The position numbers and the translations under genes were made by a program. Source: Martinezella rhizogenes (GTDB taxonomy: Bacteria > Pseudomonadota > Alphaproteobacteria > Rhizobiales > Rhizobiaceae). Taken from it: a stretch of DNA of 64,000 bases. Under the pieces are notes generated by a model. It made no database searches. It was not told the origin of the DNA and was given only the letters and a program-made list of their open reading frames with translations. Location: NCBI RefSeq assembly GCF_000799715.1, contig NZ_JUHG01000015.1:310001-374000 (forward strand). Reading direction: 5' to 3'. The number at the start of each line of letters is the position of its first letter. Positions within the stretch are counted from its first letter, which is position 1. Positions 34,827 through 43,332 of the stretch are shown piece after piece.

Positions 34827-35264
34827 TCAGCCGAATATCTTCAGAGTAACAAGAGCCAAGACAATGTACCGGCCGGTCTTGGCCACGAACACCAACGCCG
34901 TAAACGGCAGGAGCGGCTCTCGCAGGACGCCCGCCGCAACTGTGAGAGCGTCTCCGAATAGTGGCATCCAGGACAGCAGCAGCGACCACTTGCCGTACTT
35001 GCGGTACCAGCGGGATGATCGTTCGAGCGCTTTTACGCTGACGGGAAACCAGGACCTGTCCCGGAAGCGCTCGATTCCTCGGCCAAGAAACCAGTTGACG
35101 ACACTTCCGAGCGTGTTGCCGACTGAGGCGACAGCTACGAGCGTAAACGGCGAAAACCTCTCCGTGAGTATGAGGCCAGCTAAAACGGCTTCCGACTGCA
35201 TTGGAAAGATCGTGGCCGCCACAAATGCGGCCAGAAACAAACCGCCGAGAGCGGAAAAAGCCAT
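34827..35264 (-). CDS. YqaA/DedA-like membrane protein
   Basis: About 145 residues with several membrane segments and the SNARE-associated/VTT-type pattern: FPMQSEAVLAGLI, then VGNTLGSVVNWFLGRG, KYGKWSLLLSWMPLFGDALT and VFVAKTGRYIVLA. The ATG at 35264 is preferred over 35357 because the family starts at the first helix. Function of the small YqaA branch is uncertain. It is 52 bp upstream of the cytochrome c' gene on the same strand. Confidence 0.85.
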   Translation of the reverse strand: MAFSALGGLFLAAFVAATIFPMQSEAVLAGLILTERFSPFTLVAVASVGNTLGSVVNWFLGRGIERFRDRSWFPVSVKALERSSRWYRKYGKWSLLLSWMPLFGDALTVAAGVLREPLLPFTALVFVAKTGRYIVLALVTLKIFG

Positions 35265-35482
35265 TGTCGTTGATCCTTGCCCTACGCGGATTTGCACATT
35301 CTTGCTGATCTGAGGCTCAATAACAATTCCGGGAAAATTCCGTGGGGATTGTTTCAAAACCTAAATCTTTGCCCCAAAATCTTCGGATTTATGACCCTAG
35401 TGACAATTTGATTTTGCTGCTCCTTGGACGGTCTAATCGGAAATCAAGCGTAGTTGGGACATCCTACTTTGCCGTACATCGT

Positions 35483-35824
35483 ATGAAGCTGTTGATCAGG
35501 CTGATTTTTCTTGCGCTCATCGCGGTCGCAACCTCGGTTCCGTGTGACGCCGCGACCGAGCACCGACAGCATGAACGAGCCGAGACAACCGCCTCGGCGA
35601 CGGAAAAAGTCCTGATTATCAATGTACTGCCTCAACGAGGTTCGCGCACACACGATCATTTCGCGCAAGCGAACTTGCATTGCGACTCTGCCAGACTTCC
35701 GATTGCGAGCGTTGACATATCCATCAGGCGGCAAACCGAGAACACTTATTTCGTCCTGTTATCTTCGGATGGTCGTGGCTTGAGCGCCATGGTTGACGCC
35801 GAGCCGCCGCGTATTTCGCTGTAG
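35483..35824 (+). CDS. Hypothetical secreted protein, 113 residues
   Basis: Not recognised. The ATG at 35483 gives a clear signal peptide (MKLLIRLIFLALIAVATSVP, cleavage near CDAATEH). The rest is polar with scattered His (HRQHERAE, HDHFAQANLHC). The upstream extension of the frame to 35342 lacks a signal peptide and is discarded. It is divergent from the YqaA-like gene. Confidence 0.5.
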   Translation: MKLLIRLIFLALIAVATSVPCDAATEHRQHERAETTASATEKVLIINVLPQRGSRTHDHFAQANLHCDSARLPIASVDISIRRQTENTYFVLLSSDGRGLSAMVDAEPPRISL

Positions 35825-35953
35825 GAACGATATCACAGGATGGTCGGCAAGCGGGATAACCGCAATGATTGTATTCATTACACACGCACGCCTCATATCT
35901 TCCTGCGAACCAGGGGCCAGGCCCGTTCGCCGCCATGGCCCTCACTTGCCTAA

Positions 35954-36472
35954 GTGCTCGCGCTAGCAATCGAAGTTATCTGCCGGGTCGCCAGATCGGC
36001 ACAATTTCATCCGCAACCATTTGCGCATCTTCGGATGGCTCTGGCGACAAACCATCCAGTCTCCACCGACTACCCCCGCTTCGATCCTCTTTTAATTTTC
36101 TCCGCCAACGGCTCGTCTATCCCGCAGCAGAGCGAGGGGGACATACTCCTCGGCTCTGATGTCGACACGCAAGTGACACTGAGGACGACACCTTTCCCCA
36201 CCGACGCCTTCATCGTCCCGGCCGCCTCAATGTCAGAAGAGGAAGCAGAAGAGAGCGTTCGCAAAAACGGATCGCTGCTCGCGGACAATGCGGATGCTGT
36301 CACAAACCTCGCCTATGTCGATCCGCGCCGTTTTGCGGACACCGACGATACTGATTTTTCGGAACGGCCGATGGCACGGATTGTGGAGGAGAACATGGGC
36401 AAGCTATCCATTCACGAGGAATTTCCCGACAGGGTGGCTCCTATCGTCGGACGCTTCCTCGCATCGATCTGA
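35954..36472 (+). CDS. Hypothetical protein or 3' gene fragment
   Basis: Not recognised. The C-terminal half looks like real coding sequence: an acidic segment (SMSEEEAEESVRKNGSLLAD), then RPMARIVEENMGKLSIHEEF and DRVAPIVGRFLASI. The first 30-80 residues have unusual composition, and no good ribosome-binding site is seen at 35954 or at the in-frame ATG 36035. The gene may therefore be a 5'-truncated remnant. It is convergent with the gene at 36582-37229. Confidence 0.4.
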   Translation: MLALAIEVICRVARSAQFHPQPFAHLRMALATNHPVSTDYPRFDPLLIFSANGSSIPQQSEGDILLGSDVDTQVTLRTTPFPTDAFIVPAASMSEEEAEESVRKNGSLLADNADAVTNLAYVDPRRFADTDDTDFSERPMARIVEENMGKLSIHEEFPDRVAPIVGRFLASI

Positions 36473-36581
36473 GGCCGTAGCAGGATCGCGCCAGCCAGAG
36501 GAACCGGGATTGCAATCACTCGGATCGCGATCCCGGCTTTCTCACGAAACGATGGGCGTCAAATGATGACCAACCGATTTA

Positions 36582-37229
36582 TCAATTCGCCAGGAAAATC
36601 GGGATGCTGCGAACAAGCTCGCCGCCATCCTTTGCGATGGAAATACGGGCATAGACCGCATCCTTGATCTTACCTTCGACGATCAGCGTCTTTCCATTGC
36701 CTGGATCTTCGGTTTTGAGATTGCGGATCTGATAATCCTCCGCTTTCGGACCGATGGCCTGCACGACGACGGCTTCGGCTGGGGGCAGTTCGATCGGCGT
36801 CGCATCCTTCAGGAAAAAGAGCTCCCATGTGGTGGCGTCGATCGGCTTGATCTCCACCTGCAGGCTCTCGTCGAAAGTCGCCAAGGATCCACCATTCGGC
36901 CCCATCACGGCTTCGATCGGTGCAGCCCCCGGCAGAAAGGCTTCGCGCGTGTGGAAATGGGTTCCATGCCAGACCCGGACGCGCACACGGTAGGCACCAT
37001 CGATCTGACCGCTGGCGACAACCGTGGATTCGCTTGGACCGGCGGCAATAGCAAGCGGGTAAATCTTGCCGGAGGCATCGATTGCATCCGCCTCGATCTC
37101 CTTCAGCGGCGGCGCTTTGTAGTCGGCTACACCCGCCTCACTGAAGATGATCTCCCACTTGTCTGAGGTCTTGCCAACGATATCGACCATTTGGCCGTGG
37201 CCCATATGGATGGAAGGCTGTTCGGACAT
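36582..37229 (-). CDS. Hypothetical protein of the nickel/cobalt locus
   Basis: 215 residues without signal peptide or membrane segment. It is beta-rich, with two related halves (SDKWEIIFSEAGVADYKAPP near residue 22; TTWELFFLKDATPIELPP near 133) and a His-containing segment (RVWHGTHFHTREAF). The MGHGQ start and His residues could bind metal. A palindrome (37302-37319) similar to those upstream of the acetyltransferase/rcnA unit lies 73 bp upstream, so it is probably metal-regulated. Function unknown. Confidence 0.7.
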   Translation of the reverse strand: MSEQPSIHMGHGQMVDIVGKTSDKWEIIFSEAGVADYKAPPLKEIEADAIDASGKIYPLAIAAGPSESTVVASGQIDGAYRVRVRVWHGTHFHTREAFLPGAAPIEAVMGPNGGSLATFDESLQVEIKPIDATTWELFFLKDATPIELPPAEAVVVQAIGPKAEDYQIRNLKTEDPGNGKTLIVEGKIKDAVYARISIAKDGGELVRSIPIFLAN

Positions 37230-37301
37230 CTCATGCTTTCCTTTCGAGGTTATGCCGACTGGCGGCGGTTCAAACTATACCGGCAACGCACCGGGATATA
37301 A

Positions 37302-37319
37302 CCTATCCCTATGGATAGG
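37302..37319 (-). promoter_or_regulatory. Candidate RcnR/CsoR-type operator
   Basis: CCTATCC CTAT GGATAGG, a perfect 7-bp palindrome upstream of the hypothetical gene at 36582-37229. It shares the CCTAT/ATAGG arms with 40471-40495. Confidence 0.55.
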
Positions 37320-37340
37320 ATGATGATAAGCACGGAAAAA

Positions 37341-38039
37341 TCAAGAATGACCGGGACAAGTTTCACTCCTGGCACCACAGCATTCATGGTGCGAGACGAC
37401 CACTCGGCCATCACGCCTGCTGACAGTTGAAGAGATTTTCTTGACTATCACTCCACTAACAAGAACCAGGAAGAGCGAGATAGCCAACACCGCTGCTCCT
37501 CGCTCAAGATAACTGGCAGCATCGAGTTCCGACGCACCACGTCCCGCAAGCCAGCCCGGCAGCAACATTGCAACGCTCCAAACAACTGCCGAGGACACAT
37601 TGGCAAGCTGAAACCGACGATGATCCATCGCCATCATTCCCGCGACAAGTGGAATGGTCGAGCGCACAGGACCGAGAAACCGGCCGAAAAATACCGAGGC
37701 GAATCCATATTTCCGAAAGAACAGACGTGTGCGGGCCAAACCCGATCTATACCGGTTGAGCGGCCATTTGCTGGCCGCGCCCGGCCCTATCCATCGCCCC
37801 ATGCCGTAGGAAACGGCGTCGCCTAGAATTGCGCCGATGATCGCTCCTGCAACAACTGGCCCTGCCTCGATGGTCCCTGCCCCGATAAGCCCTCCCAGGA
37901 TCACCATCAAAGCGGTCGCCGGGATGGCGAAGCCGATAATGACGAGAGACTCGCCAAAGGCGATAAAGGCTGCCACCAGACCCGCATAGGCTTGATGGTT
38001 ATGGATGAAATCTCCCACACTCTCGACAAATTGCTCCAT
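37341..38039 (-). CDS. DedA-family (SNARE-associated) membrane protein
   Basis: About 232 residues. Family motifs: FGESLVIIGFAIPATALMVI, then GAILGDAVSYGMGRWIG and FFGRFLGPVRSTIPLVAG. DedA proteins contribute to membrane lipid transport and proton-motive-force homeostasis. The tail (VVVSHHECCGARSETCPGHS) is rich in Cys and His, unusual for the family and possibly metal-binding. The ATG at 38039 is chosen because the 99 upstream residues of the frame are low-complexity and not DedA-like. It follows rcnR on the same strand. Confidence 0.88.
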   Translation of the reverse strand: MEQFVESVGDFIHNHQAYAGLVAAFIAFGESLVIIGFAIPATALMVILGGLIGAGTIEAGPVVAGAIIGAILGDAVSYGMGRWIGPGAASKWPLNRYRSGLARTRLFFRKYGFASVFFGRFLGPVRSTIPLVAGMMAMDHRRFQLANVSSAVVWSVAMLLPGWLAGRGASELDAASYLERGAAVLAISLFLVLVSGVIVKKISSTVSRRDGRVVVSHHECCGARSETCPGHS

Positions 38040-38148
38040 TGGAACTCTCCCGCAGATTGGCAAAATTTGCTGACGGATGACCATACAAACAAAACTGTAA
38101 CGGTGATAACTCACGCGTTCCCGTTTTGATGGTGATGCAAATAGGAGG

Positions 38149-38439
38149 CTAAAGGTACTTGGTGATCGACTTGAACTCGTCGATCGACTTTCGCTCTTTG
38201 CGTGAAAGAGAACTGACGACATCCTCGAGGCAGTGATCGAGATGATCCTGAATGAGTGTCTTCTTCGCCTGCGTAATGGCCTTTTCGACCGCGGAAAGCT
38301 GCTGGGCGATATCGACGCAATCCCGACCATTTTCAATCATCTGCACGACGCTCCGAAGGTGTCCCTCGGCGCGCTTCAACCGCTTGGCGATTGCTTCATG
38401 ATGATGATGGATGGTGTGGCCATCGTCGGATTCGGTCAT
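38149..38439 (-). CDS. rcnR: Nickel/cobalt-responsive repressor (RcnR/FrmR/CsoR family)
   Basis: 96 residues of the all-helical CsoR/RcnR fold: HHHHEAIAKRLKRAEGHLRS, then MIENGRDCVDIAQQLSAVEK with the conserved Cys, and KKTLIQDHLDHCLED. The N-terminal His cluster (DGHTIHHHHE) fits Ni/Co sensing, as in RcnR and DmeR. It probably binds G/C-tract sites at 40471-40495 and elsewhere and is relieved by Ni or Co. The start at 38439 is preferred; the frame begins at 38517. It lies downstream of rcnA. Confidence 0.9.
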   Translation of the reverse strand: MTESDDGHTIHHHHEAIAKRLKRAEGHLRSVVQMIENGRDCVDIAQQLSAVEKAITQAKKTLIQDHLDHCLEDVVSSLSRKERKSIDEFKSITKYL

Positions 38440-38584
38440 GTCTTTTCGTAGTCCATGGTCCGATGTCTGGTCAAGCGGCGAGTTCAAGCTCTTTATCGAT
38501 GCAAGCGTGGCAGTCATGGGGTGTTTCTCCTATTTTTATCGTTGTCGCGAACCAAGCCTGAACCGCGCCGCACAGCTCTACCCG

Positions 38585-39784
38585 TCACCGAACGGCGGCC
38601 ACGACCTTGCCCTCGATATCCACAAGGCCGGCGGCGTTTTCCGCCGGCTCATGATGCGGGTTCATGATGCCGTTGACGCCGTGGTAGCCCATGTAGAGAC
38701 CGACAAGTATGATAACGGCACTCGAAAAATAGGGAGCCCGCGCAGCAGCGGTCGAAAGCCAGGAGAACTTCTGTGTTGCCTTGCGAACACCGATTGCCGC
38801 GGCAGCGCCCACCGCGACCAGCGTAATCGCAAGACCGATCGAGAAGCAGAGCACAAGGACGGCACCAAGCGGAATTTTCTTCAGTTGCAGGCACAGAAGC
38901 AGAACCGTGATGGCCGCCGGGCAAGGGATAAGTCCACCGGTGAGACCGAAGAGGATAATCTGCCCTGTTGTCACCTGGCGATTGGCGAAGCGCTTGCGGA
39001 TGTCGTTGGCGTGGGAGAGTGCATGCGCGTCCTGATAGCCTTCGGTCACAAGATTGACACCGCCGTCTTGCGTCTTGGCAGCCTCCGCCCCCTGAAGGAA
39101 CGAGACGTCGTAATCATGCTCATGGTCGCCATGGTCGAGGCTGAGACGAGCCATGAAATCGTAGGGTTCGGCAATGGTCTCGACGGATTCGATGTAACCG
39201 TCGCGATCCACGAAGGTAAACTTCTGCTTCGTGCCATCCGGCCGTTCGGTCGAAAGAGTGACGTATTCGGCAGTCCAGTTGTCACCGCTCACAACCTTCA
39301 AGCGCCAGAAGGCCGGCTTGTCGGGCGTGATCTCCATCGACATGAAGCCATGGCCGGTATCAACGCGCTGCGCCGGGATCGCCTTGTCACGGGTCTTTTC
39401 CCATTCGGCGACATCGCGCTCATATTGCTTGGCCGAACGCTGTTCCCGCAATGTCTGGCGAAACATCCAGGCAGCGACGCCGATAATGATCACAGCCGAG
39501 ACGAGCTGGAAGTATGGCTCGGCCGTTTCGGCATCGAGACCGGAGAAAAGGTACATGCCACCGAGCGCGATCGCCCAGACGACCATGGTATGGGAGAAGG
39601 TCGCAGCCAAGCCCAACATGACCGACTGGGCGACGGTACCGCGCACGGCAACGATGAAGGCAGCCATCATCGTCTTCGAATGACCCGGCTCCAGCCCATG
39701 AAGAGCACCGAGCAAGATGGCGCTTGGAATAAACAGCCAAGCGGCTCCGCCGCCCTGGGCAATCAATGAGCTAAAGGTTTCCAT
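38585..39784 (-). CDS. rcnA: Nickel/cobalt efflux protein (RcnA family)
   Basis: 399 residues. The N-terminal membrane part carries LLGALHGLEPGHSKTMMAAF, the HGLEPGH-type nickel signature, and LAATFSHTMVVWAIALGG. A central hydrophilic domain of about 140 residues (roughly 120-260, with HGDHEHDYDVS) is longer than in Escherichia coli RcnA. The C-terminal helices include GLTGGLIPCPAAITVLLL. It exports Ni(II)/Co(II). It is 51 bp downstream of the acetyltransferase gene and 145 bp upstream of rcnR. Confidence 0.92.
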   Translation of the reverse strand: METFSSLIAQGGGAAWLFIPSAILLGALHGLEPGHSKTMMAAFIVAVRGTVAQSVMLGLAATFSHTMVVWAIALGGMYLFSGLDAETAEPYFQLVSAVIIIGVAAWMFRQTLREQRSAKQYERDVAEWEKTRDKAIPAQRVDTGHGFMSMEITPDKPAFWRLKVVSGDNWTAEYVTLSTERPDGTKQKFTFVDRDGYIESVETIAEPYDFMARLSLDHGDHEHDYDVSFLQGAEAAKTQDGGVNLVTEGYQDAHALSHANDIRKRFANRQVTTGQIILFGLTGGLIPCPAAITVLLLCLQLKKIPLGAVLVLCFSIGLAITLVAVGAAAAIGVRKATQKFSWLSTAAARAPYFSSAVIILVGLYMGYHGVNGIMNPHHEPAENAAGLVDIEGKVVAAVR

Positions 39785-39835
39785 AAGCTTCTCCAGTCTT
39801 TGGTTCTAATTTCGTCGATGAATGATTGTGAGGCG

Positions 39836-40432
39836 CTAGGCGGTCGTCGCCTGCAGCAGGTGGTGGGTCAGGGGCTTGTCGAAATGGATGGTTTCACCGT
39901 CGTCGGCGATGGCGACATAGCCTCTGGATTTCCAGAAGCCGACGGTGGCCAAAGCATGGGAGCTGGCGTGCAGATACATGCGCTCATACCCCCTGCTCAA
40001 CGCCCCATTGTCGCAAAGAATGGCGAGCTTCTTTCCCAACCCGCAACCTCGCATGTCCTTTCGCACATACTGCCGCCAGAGCGAGGCGATGCCGGTGCCA
40101 TCCCCATAAAGATTGGAAAACAGCGCCGCGCAGTTGGGCTTCCAGCCCAGGTGCCGGATACCGGTCGTCGCCACGATGTCGCCCTGCCGGTTCTCGACAA
40201 TCCAGAAGGCACCGCGATGGAGATCGCTGAAGTGATTACCGGCAGGCGGCAAGAGAAGGGAATCAAGGTCGCCATGCCAATCCGGGCGATAATCGAACCC
40301 ATAGAATTCCTTGATGACATCAAGGCAGAATTGGCGCGCTCGGGCGCCCTTGCCACCGGCGCCAGCAAGGAGAGAGAGGCGCAAATCAGGTGAGAATTCA
40401 AGATCAGTCGCGTCAGTCATTTCAGTACCCAT
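39836..40432 (-). CDS. GNAT-family N-acetyltransferase
   Basis: 198 residues. The acetyl-CoA loop is in RQYVRKDMRGCGLGKKLAI, with the usual following helix and HASSHALATVGFWKSRGY. The substrate is unknown. It is the first gene of the unit leading into rcnA and is preceded by a G/C-tract palindrome (40471-40495), so it may be a metal-induced accessory of nickel/cobalt resistance. A start at 40420 is also possible. Confidence 0.87.
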   Translation of the reverse strand: MGTEMTDATDLEFSPDLRLSLLAGAGGKGARARQFCLDVIKEFYGFDYRPDWHGDLDSLLLPPAGNHFSDLHRGAFWIVENRQGDIVATTGIRHLGWKPNCAALFSNLYGDGTGIASLWRQYVRKDMRGCGLGKKLAILCDNGALSRGYERMYLHASSHALATVGFWKSRGYVAIADDGETIHFDKPLTHHLLQATTA

Positions 40433-40470
40433 GAGAGATGGAGGGGCGAATACGCTGTCGTTCCTAGCAT

Positions 40471-40495
40471 CCTATATCCTCTCTAGGGGGATAGG
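40471..40495 (-). promoter_or_regulatory. Candidate RcnR-type operator upstream of acetyltransferase-rcnA unit
   Basis: CCTAT at 40471-40475 is inverted by ATAGG at 40491-40495, and the interior contains TAGGGGG, the G tract typical of RcnR/DmeR/CsoR sites. It lies 39 bp upstream of the acetyltransferase start. Confidence 0.65.
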
Positions 40496-40567
40496 ATCAA
40501 GTCATTTTCTGCTTTACGCCAACATTTCTATTGTTGACAATCATACAAAGGTGAATCCATGATGATA

Positions 40568-40587
40568 TGCCATCCAGGGGGATAGCA
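40568..40587 (+). promoter_or_regulatory. Second G-tract palindrome, upstream of a 44-codon frame
   Basis: TGCCATCCAGGGGGATAGCA shares the AGGGGGATAG core with 40485-40494 and lies 17 bp before the start of the small frame at 40604. It could control rightward transcription towards the Dpp-type operon or assist repression of the leftward unit. Confidence 0.5.
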
Positions 40588-40603
40588 TAAGAAGGCTGAT
40601 TAG

Positions 40604-40738
40604 ATGGAAAACTCCGCAACAAGCCTTACTCATTTCTCGCCCGATACCGCCGGCCTGTCGCTCGGCGATCTGAGGTCATGGCAACAAGCCTTGATCCGCT
40701 TTTGTGCGGGCCGTCCATCGCATGACCTGTTAAGATAA
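40604..40738 (+). CDS. Small open frame (44 residues), hypothetical
   Basis: ATG at 40604, stop at 40736-40738. The product reads MENSATSLTHFSPDTAGLSL, then GDLRSWQQALIRFC and GRPSHDLLR. Soluble and not recognised. It ends 20 bp before the first permease gene of the Dpp-type operon and starts just after a G-tract palindrome. It may be a leader peptide, a small metal-regulated protein or the 5' end of a lost gene. Confidence 0.3.
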   Translation: MENSATSLTHFSPDTAGLSLGDLRSWQQALIRFCAGRPSHDLLR

Positions 40739-40758
40739 TCGGAGGCGAGACAAGGACG

Positions 40759-41703
40759 ATGACGAAAACCCTGCTTCAGCGTCTTGCTTTCCTCTGCGCC
40801 ACCGCGCTCGCCGTCTCCATTCTTGCTTTTCTTGTTCCGTATATGAGCGGCGGAGATCCGGTTCGTACCATCCTGCAATCGCGGGTCGGCGACCTCGCCG
40901 TCGATCAGGACGCCGTCGGGGCATTGCGCATCAGGCTTGGCCTCGACAGGCCTCTCTACGAACAATATGGAATCTGGCTGGCCGACGCGGTGCACGGCGA
41001 TCTTGGCGTCTCCTTTGCCAACAAGATGCCGGTGGCACACGAAGTTGCCCGCGCACTCGGCGTCTCCGCCACGTTGGCAGCCGTTTCGCTGGCCTTTGCC
41101 CTTATTGTGGCGTTTCCTCTCGGCACGCTAAGCGCCATGCGGCCAGGCGGCCGTTTCGATACAGTCGCAACCTTTGTCACCCAGACCTTCGTTGCCGTCC
41201 CGGAATATTGGATGGCACCGATGGCGATCCTATTGTGTTCGCTTCATCTCGGCCTCCTTCCCTCGGCCGGTTGGCGCGGATGGTCTTGCGTGATCATGCC
41301 GGCGCTCGTGCTGTCCCTGCGACCGATGGCCTATTTCACACGGGTCACCCGCGCTGCCATGATCGACGTACTCGGCGCGCCCTACATCACGGCCGCATTG
41401 TCGCGCGGGCTCAACATGCGCCAGACCGTGGTCCATCACGGCGTGCGAAACGGCATCATGCCGGTCCTCACTCTTTTCGCGATGTGGCTGGCCGGGCTCC
41501 TTGGCGGATCGGTGGTGGTGGAGGTGATCTTCTCCATCCCAGGCATGGGTCGCCTGCTCTACGAGGCGGTGATCAACAAGGACATTCCGATGTTGCAAGG
41601 CGGCTTTGTCTGCATCGTCGTGCTGTCCATCGTGATCACCACGGTCACCGACATCCTCCATATGTTCATCAACCCCGCCGTGAGGGTCGGTCATGCCCAC
41701 TAG
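40759..41703 (+). CDS. Oligopeptide/opine-type ABC transporter permease (DppB-like)
   Basis: 314 residues. The DppB-type start (LLQRLAFLCATALAVSILAF), the loop YMSGGDPVRTILQSRVGD, and the coupling segment (AALSRGLNMRQTVVHHGVRN) identify the family; the C-terminus is FINPAVRVGHAH. It overlaps the next permease by 11 bp. With the family-5 binding protein at 45467-46957 it forms a complete importer separate from that at 1-5131. Confidence 0.93.
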   Translation: MTKTLLQRLAFLCATALAVSILAFLVPYMSGGDPVRTILQSRVGDLAVDQDAVGALRIRLGLDRPLYEQYGIWLADAVHGDLGVSFANKMPVAHEVARALGVSATLAAVSLAFALIVAFPLGTLSAMRPGGRFDTVATFVTQTFVAVPEYWMAPMAILLCSLHLGLLPSAGWRGWSCVIMPALVLSLRPMAYFTRVTRAAMIDVLGAPYITAALSRGLNMRQTVVHHGVRNGIMPVLTLFAMWLAGLLGGSVVVEVIFSIPGMGRLLYEAVINKDIPMLQGGFVCIVVLSIVITTVTDILHMFINPAVRVGHAH

Positions 41704-42574
41704 CTTTAATCCCGCTCTCATGTTGCGGTGGTCGGAACGCCGGATGCGACCTAGACTGACGGTGCTTCGCTTTGTACGGGGTCGCCATTGGACGCTGGTC
41801 GTGGGAACCACAATGTTCTGCGTCATCGCGACGCTTCTGGTTCTAGGCCCATGGATCGCTCCCCACGATCCAGCAACACAGAGCCTTTTGAAACGACTGA
41901 AGCCACCGAGCACAACCTATTGGCTCGGCACCGACGAACTTGGACGAGATCTCCTCAGTCGGATTCTCACCGGCGGTCAATTTGCCGTCGCGATCTCGGC
42001 GGTAACGCTTTTCCTATGTGTGACGATTGGTATGACGGTGGGCATGATCAGCGCCAGGGTTGGAGGGTGGCTGGACGAGCTTCTCATGCGGATCGTCGAT
42101 CTGCTCCTGTCCTTCCCGGATGTCATCATTGCCATGTTTATGGTGGCGATTTTCGGAGCCGGTTATACGACGCTGATCATCTCGCTCACGGTCATTGGAT
42201 GGGCTCCGTTTGCCCGCCTCGCCCGCAGTCTATCCCTGGTCATCAATACCCGTGATTATATCGCCGCAGCGGAAGTGCTCGGCTGCCGGCCGAGTTTCAT
42301 CCTGGTTCGGCATGTCCTTCCGAACGTCTTCCGGCCGATCGCCGCAATCACCTTTCTGCGCTTCGGCCACAAGCTGATTACGGTCGGCGGACTGTCCTAT
42401 CTGGGTCTTGGCGTCCAACCACCTCATGCCGACTGGGCACTGATGATGGCGTCTGCCCAGAACTATTTCGACCGAGTGCCTCTTCTCGTTATCGCCCCAG
42501 GGCTTGCAATTTTTCTGACCGCTCTTTCCGTCACATGGATTGGTCAGGGCTTGGAAAGGCACAAGAAATCATGA
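41693..42574 (+). CDS. Oligopeptide/opine-type ABC transporter permease (DppC-like)
   Basis: 293 residues. A cytoplasmic tail precedes the first helix (HWTLVVGTTMFCVIATLLVL). The DppC loop is TYWLGTDELGRDLLSRILTG and the coupling loop is AAEVLGCRPSFILVRHVLPN. It overlaps the upstream permease by 11 bp; the GntR gene starts 20 bp past its stop. Confidence 0.93.
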   Translation: MPTSFNPALMLRWSERRMRPRLTVLRFVRGRHWTLVVGTTMFCVIATLLVLGPWIAPHDPATQSLLKRLKPPSTTYWLGTDELGRDLLSRILTGGQFAVAISAVTLFLCVTIGMTVGMISARVGGWLDELLMRIVDLLLSFPDVIIAMFMVAIFGAGYTTLIISLTVIGWAPFARLARSLSLVINTRDYIAAAEVLGCRPSFILVRHVLPNVFRPIAAITFLRFGHKLITVGGLSYLGLGVQPPHADWALMMASAQNYFDRVPLLVIAPGLAIFLTALSVTWIGQGLERHKKS

Positions 42575-42594
42575 CGAAATCCAAGGAGCCTCAT

Positions 42595-43296
42595 ATGGCG
42601 AAATCAAAAAGTAGTGACGTCAAGTTGCCTCGTTACAGCCTGGCAGCCCAAGTCGCTGAACAGGTTCGCAATGGCGTCCTCGATGGGACGTTTCCATTGG
42701 GATCGCAGTTGAACGAGGCAGACCTTGCCGAGCGCTTCGGCGTCAGTCGCGGACCCGTTCGCGAGGCTCTTGCGCGCCTGGTGCAGGAAGGCCTCGCCAA
42801 CAGCCTTCCACATCGTGGTGTCTTCGTGCCGGACCTGACGGAGAGCGATGTCATCGACATCTATCTGGTGCGCCAGCCGCTGGAGCTCACCGCCATGGAA
42901 AAAGTCATGGCAAGACAAGAACGGCGAATGCCGCTGCACAAGGAGCTCAGCGCAATTGCCAACCGCATGGAGCGCGCCCGCATGAGCCGGAACTGGCCGC
43001 TCATCGCGGAACTCGACATGCAGTTTCATCGCACGTTGGTGGAGGCTGCAGAGAGCCCTCGGCTATCGCGCGTCTATGCCACCGTGCAGGCCGAAACGAA
43101 GCTCTGCCTGCACAAGCTGATGGGCGGCTACAGCGGCAACGACGCGCTTGTCCGGGAGCATCAGTTGCTGGCCGACCTCATGCTCTCCGGTACGCTCGAG
43201 GCGGCGCTTGCCGAGTTGCGCCGGCACTTCGGGAACCCCGTCGAAACGATGCGCAAGGCAATTCAGGCAAGGAAGGACGTCGCTTCAGCCGCATAA
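42595..43296 (+). CDS. GntR-family regulator (FadR/FCD subfamily)
   Basis: About 233 residues. The winged helix is SLAAQVAEQVRNGVLDGTFP, then LNEADLAERFGVSRGPVREA. The C-terminal FCD all-helical domain carries metal/ligand-type residues (ELDMQFHRTLVEAAE, VREHQLLADL). The ATG at 42595 with AAGGAG six bases upstream is preferred to the in-frame ATG 42571 that overlaps the permease stop. It sits inside the transporter operon, between the permease and ATPase genes, an uncommon place, and probably represses the operon until a carboxylate ligand appears. Confidence 0.9.
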   Translation: MAKSKSSDVKLPRYSLAAQVAEQVRNGVLDGTFPLGSQLNEADLAERFGVSRGPVREALARLVQEGLANSLPHRGVFVPDLTESDVIDIYLVRQPLELTAMEKVMARQERRMPLHKELSAIANRMERARMSRNWPLIAELDMQFHRTLVEAAESPRLSRVYATVQAETKLCLHKLMGGYSGNDALVREHQLLADLMLSGTLEAALAELRRHFGNPVETMRKAIQARKDVASAA

Positions 43297-43332
43297 GTCC
43301 GCAGTTCTCAATCATAAAAAGGGGAAAATTGC

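Noticed and set aside
38411..39769. 452-codon plus-strand frame over rcnA
   Set aside because: Antisense shadow of rcnA; composition is unlike a real protein and there is no ribosome-binding site.
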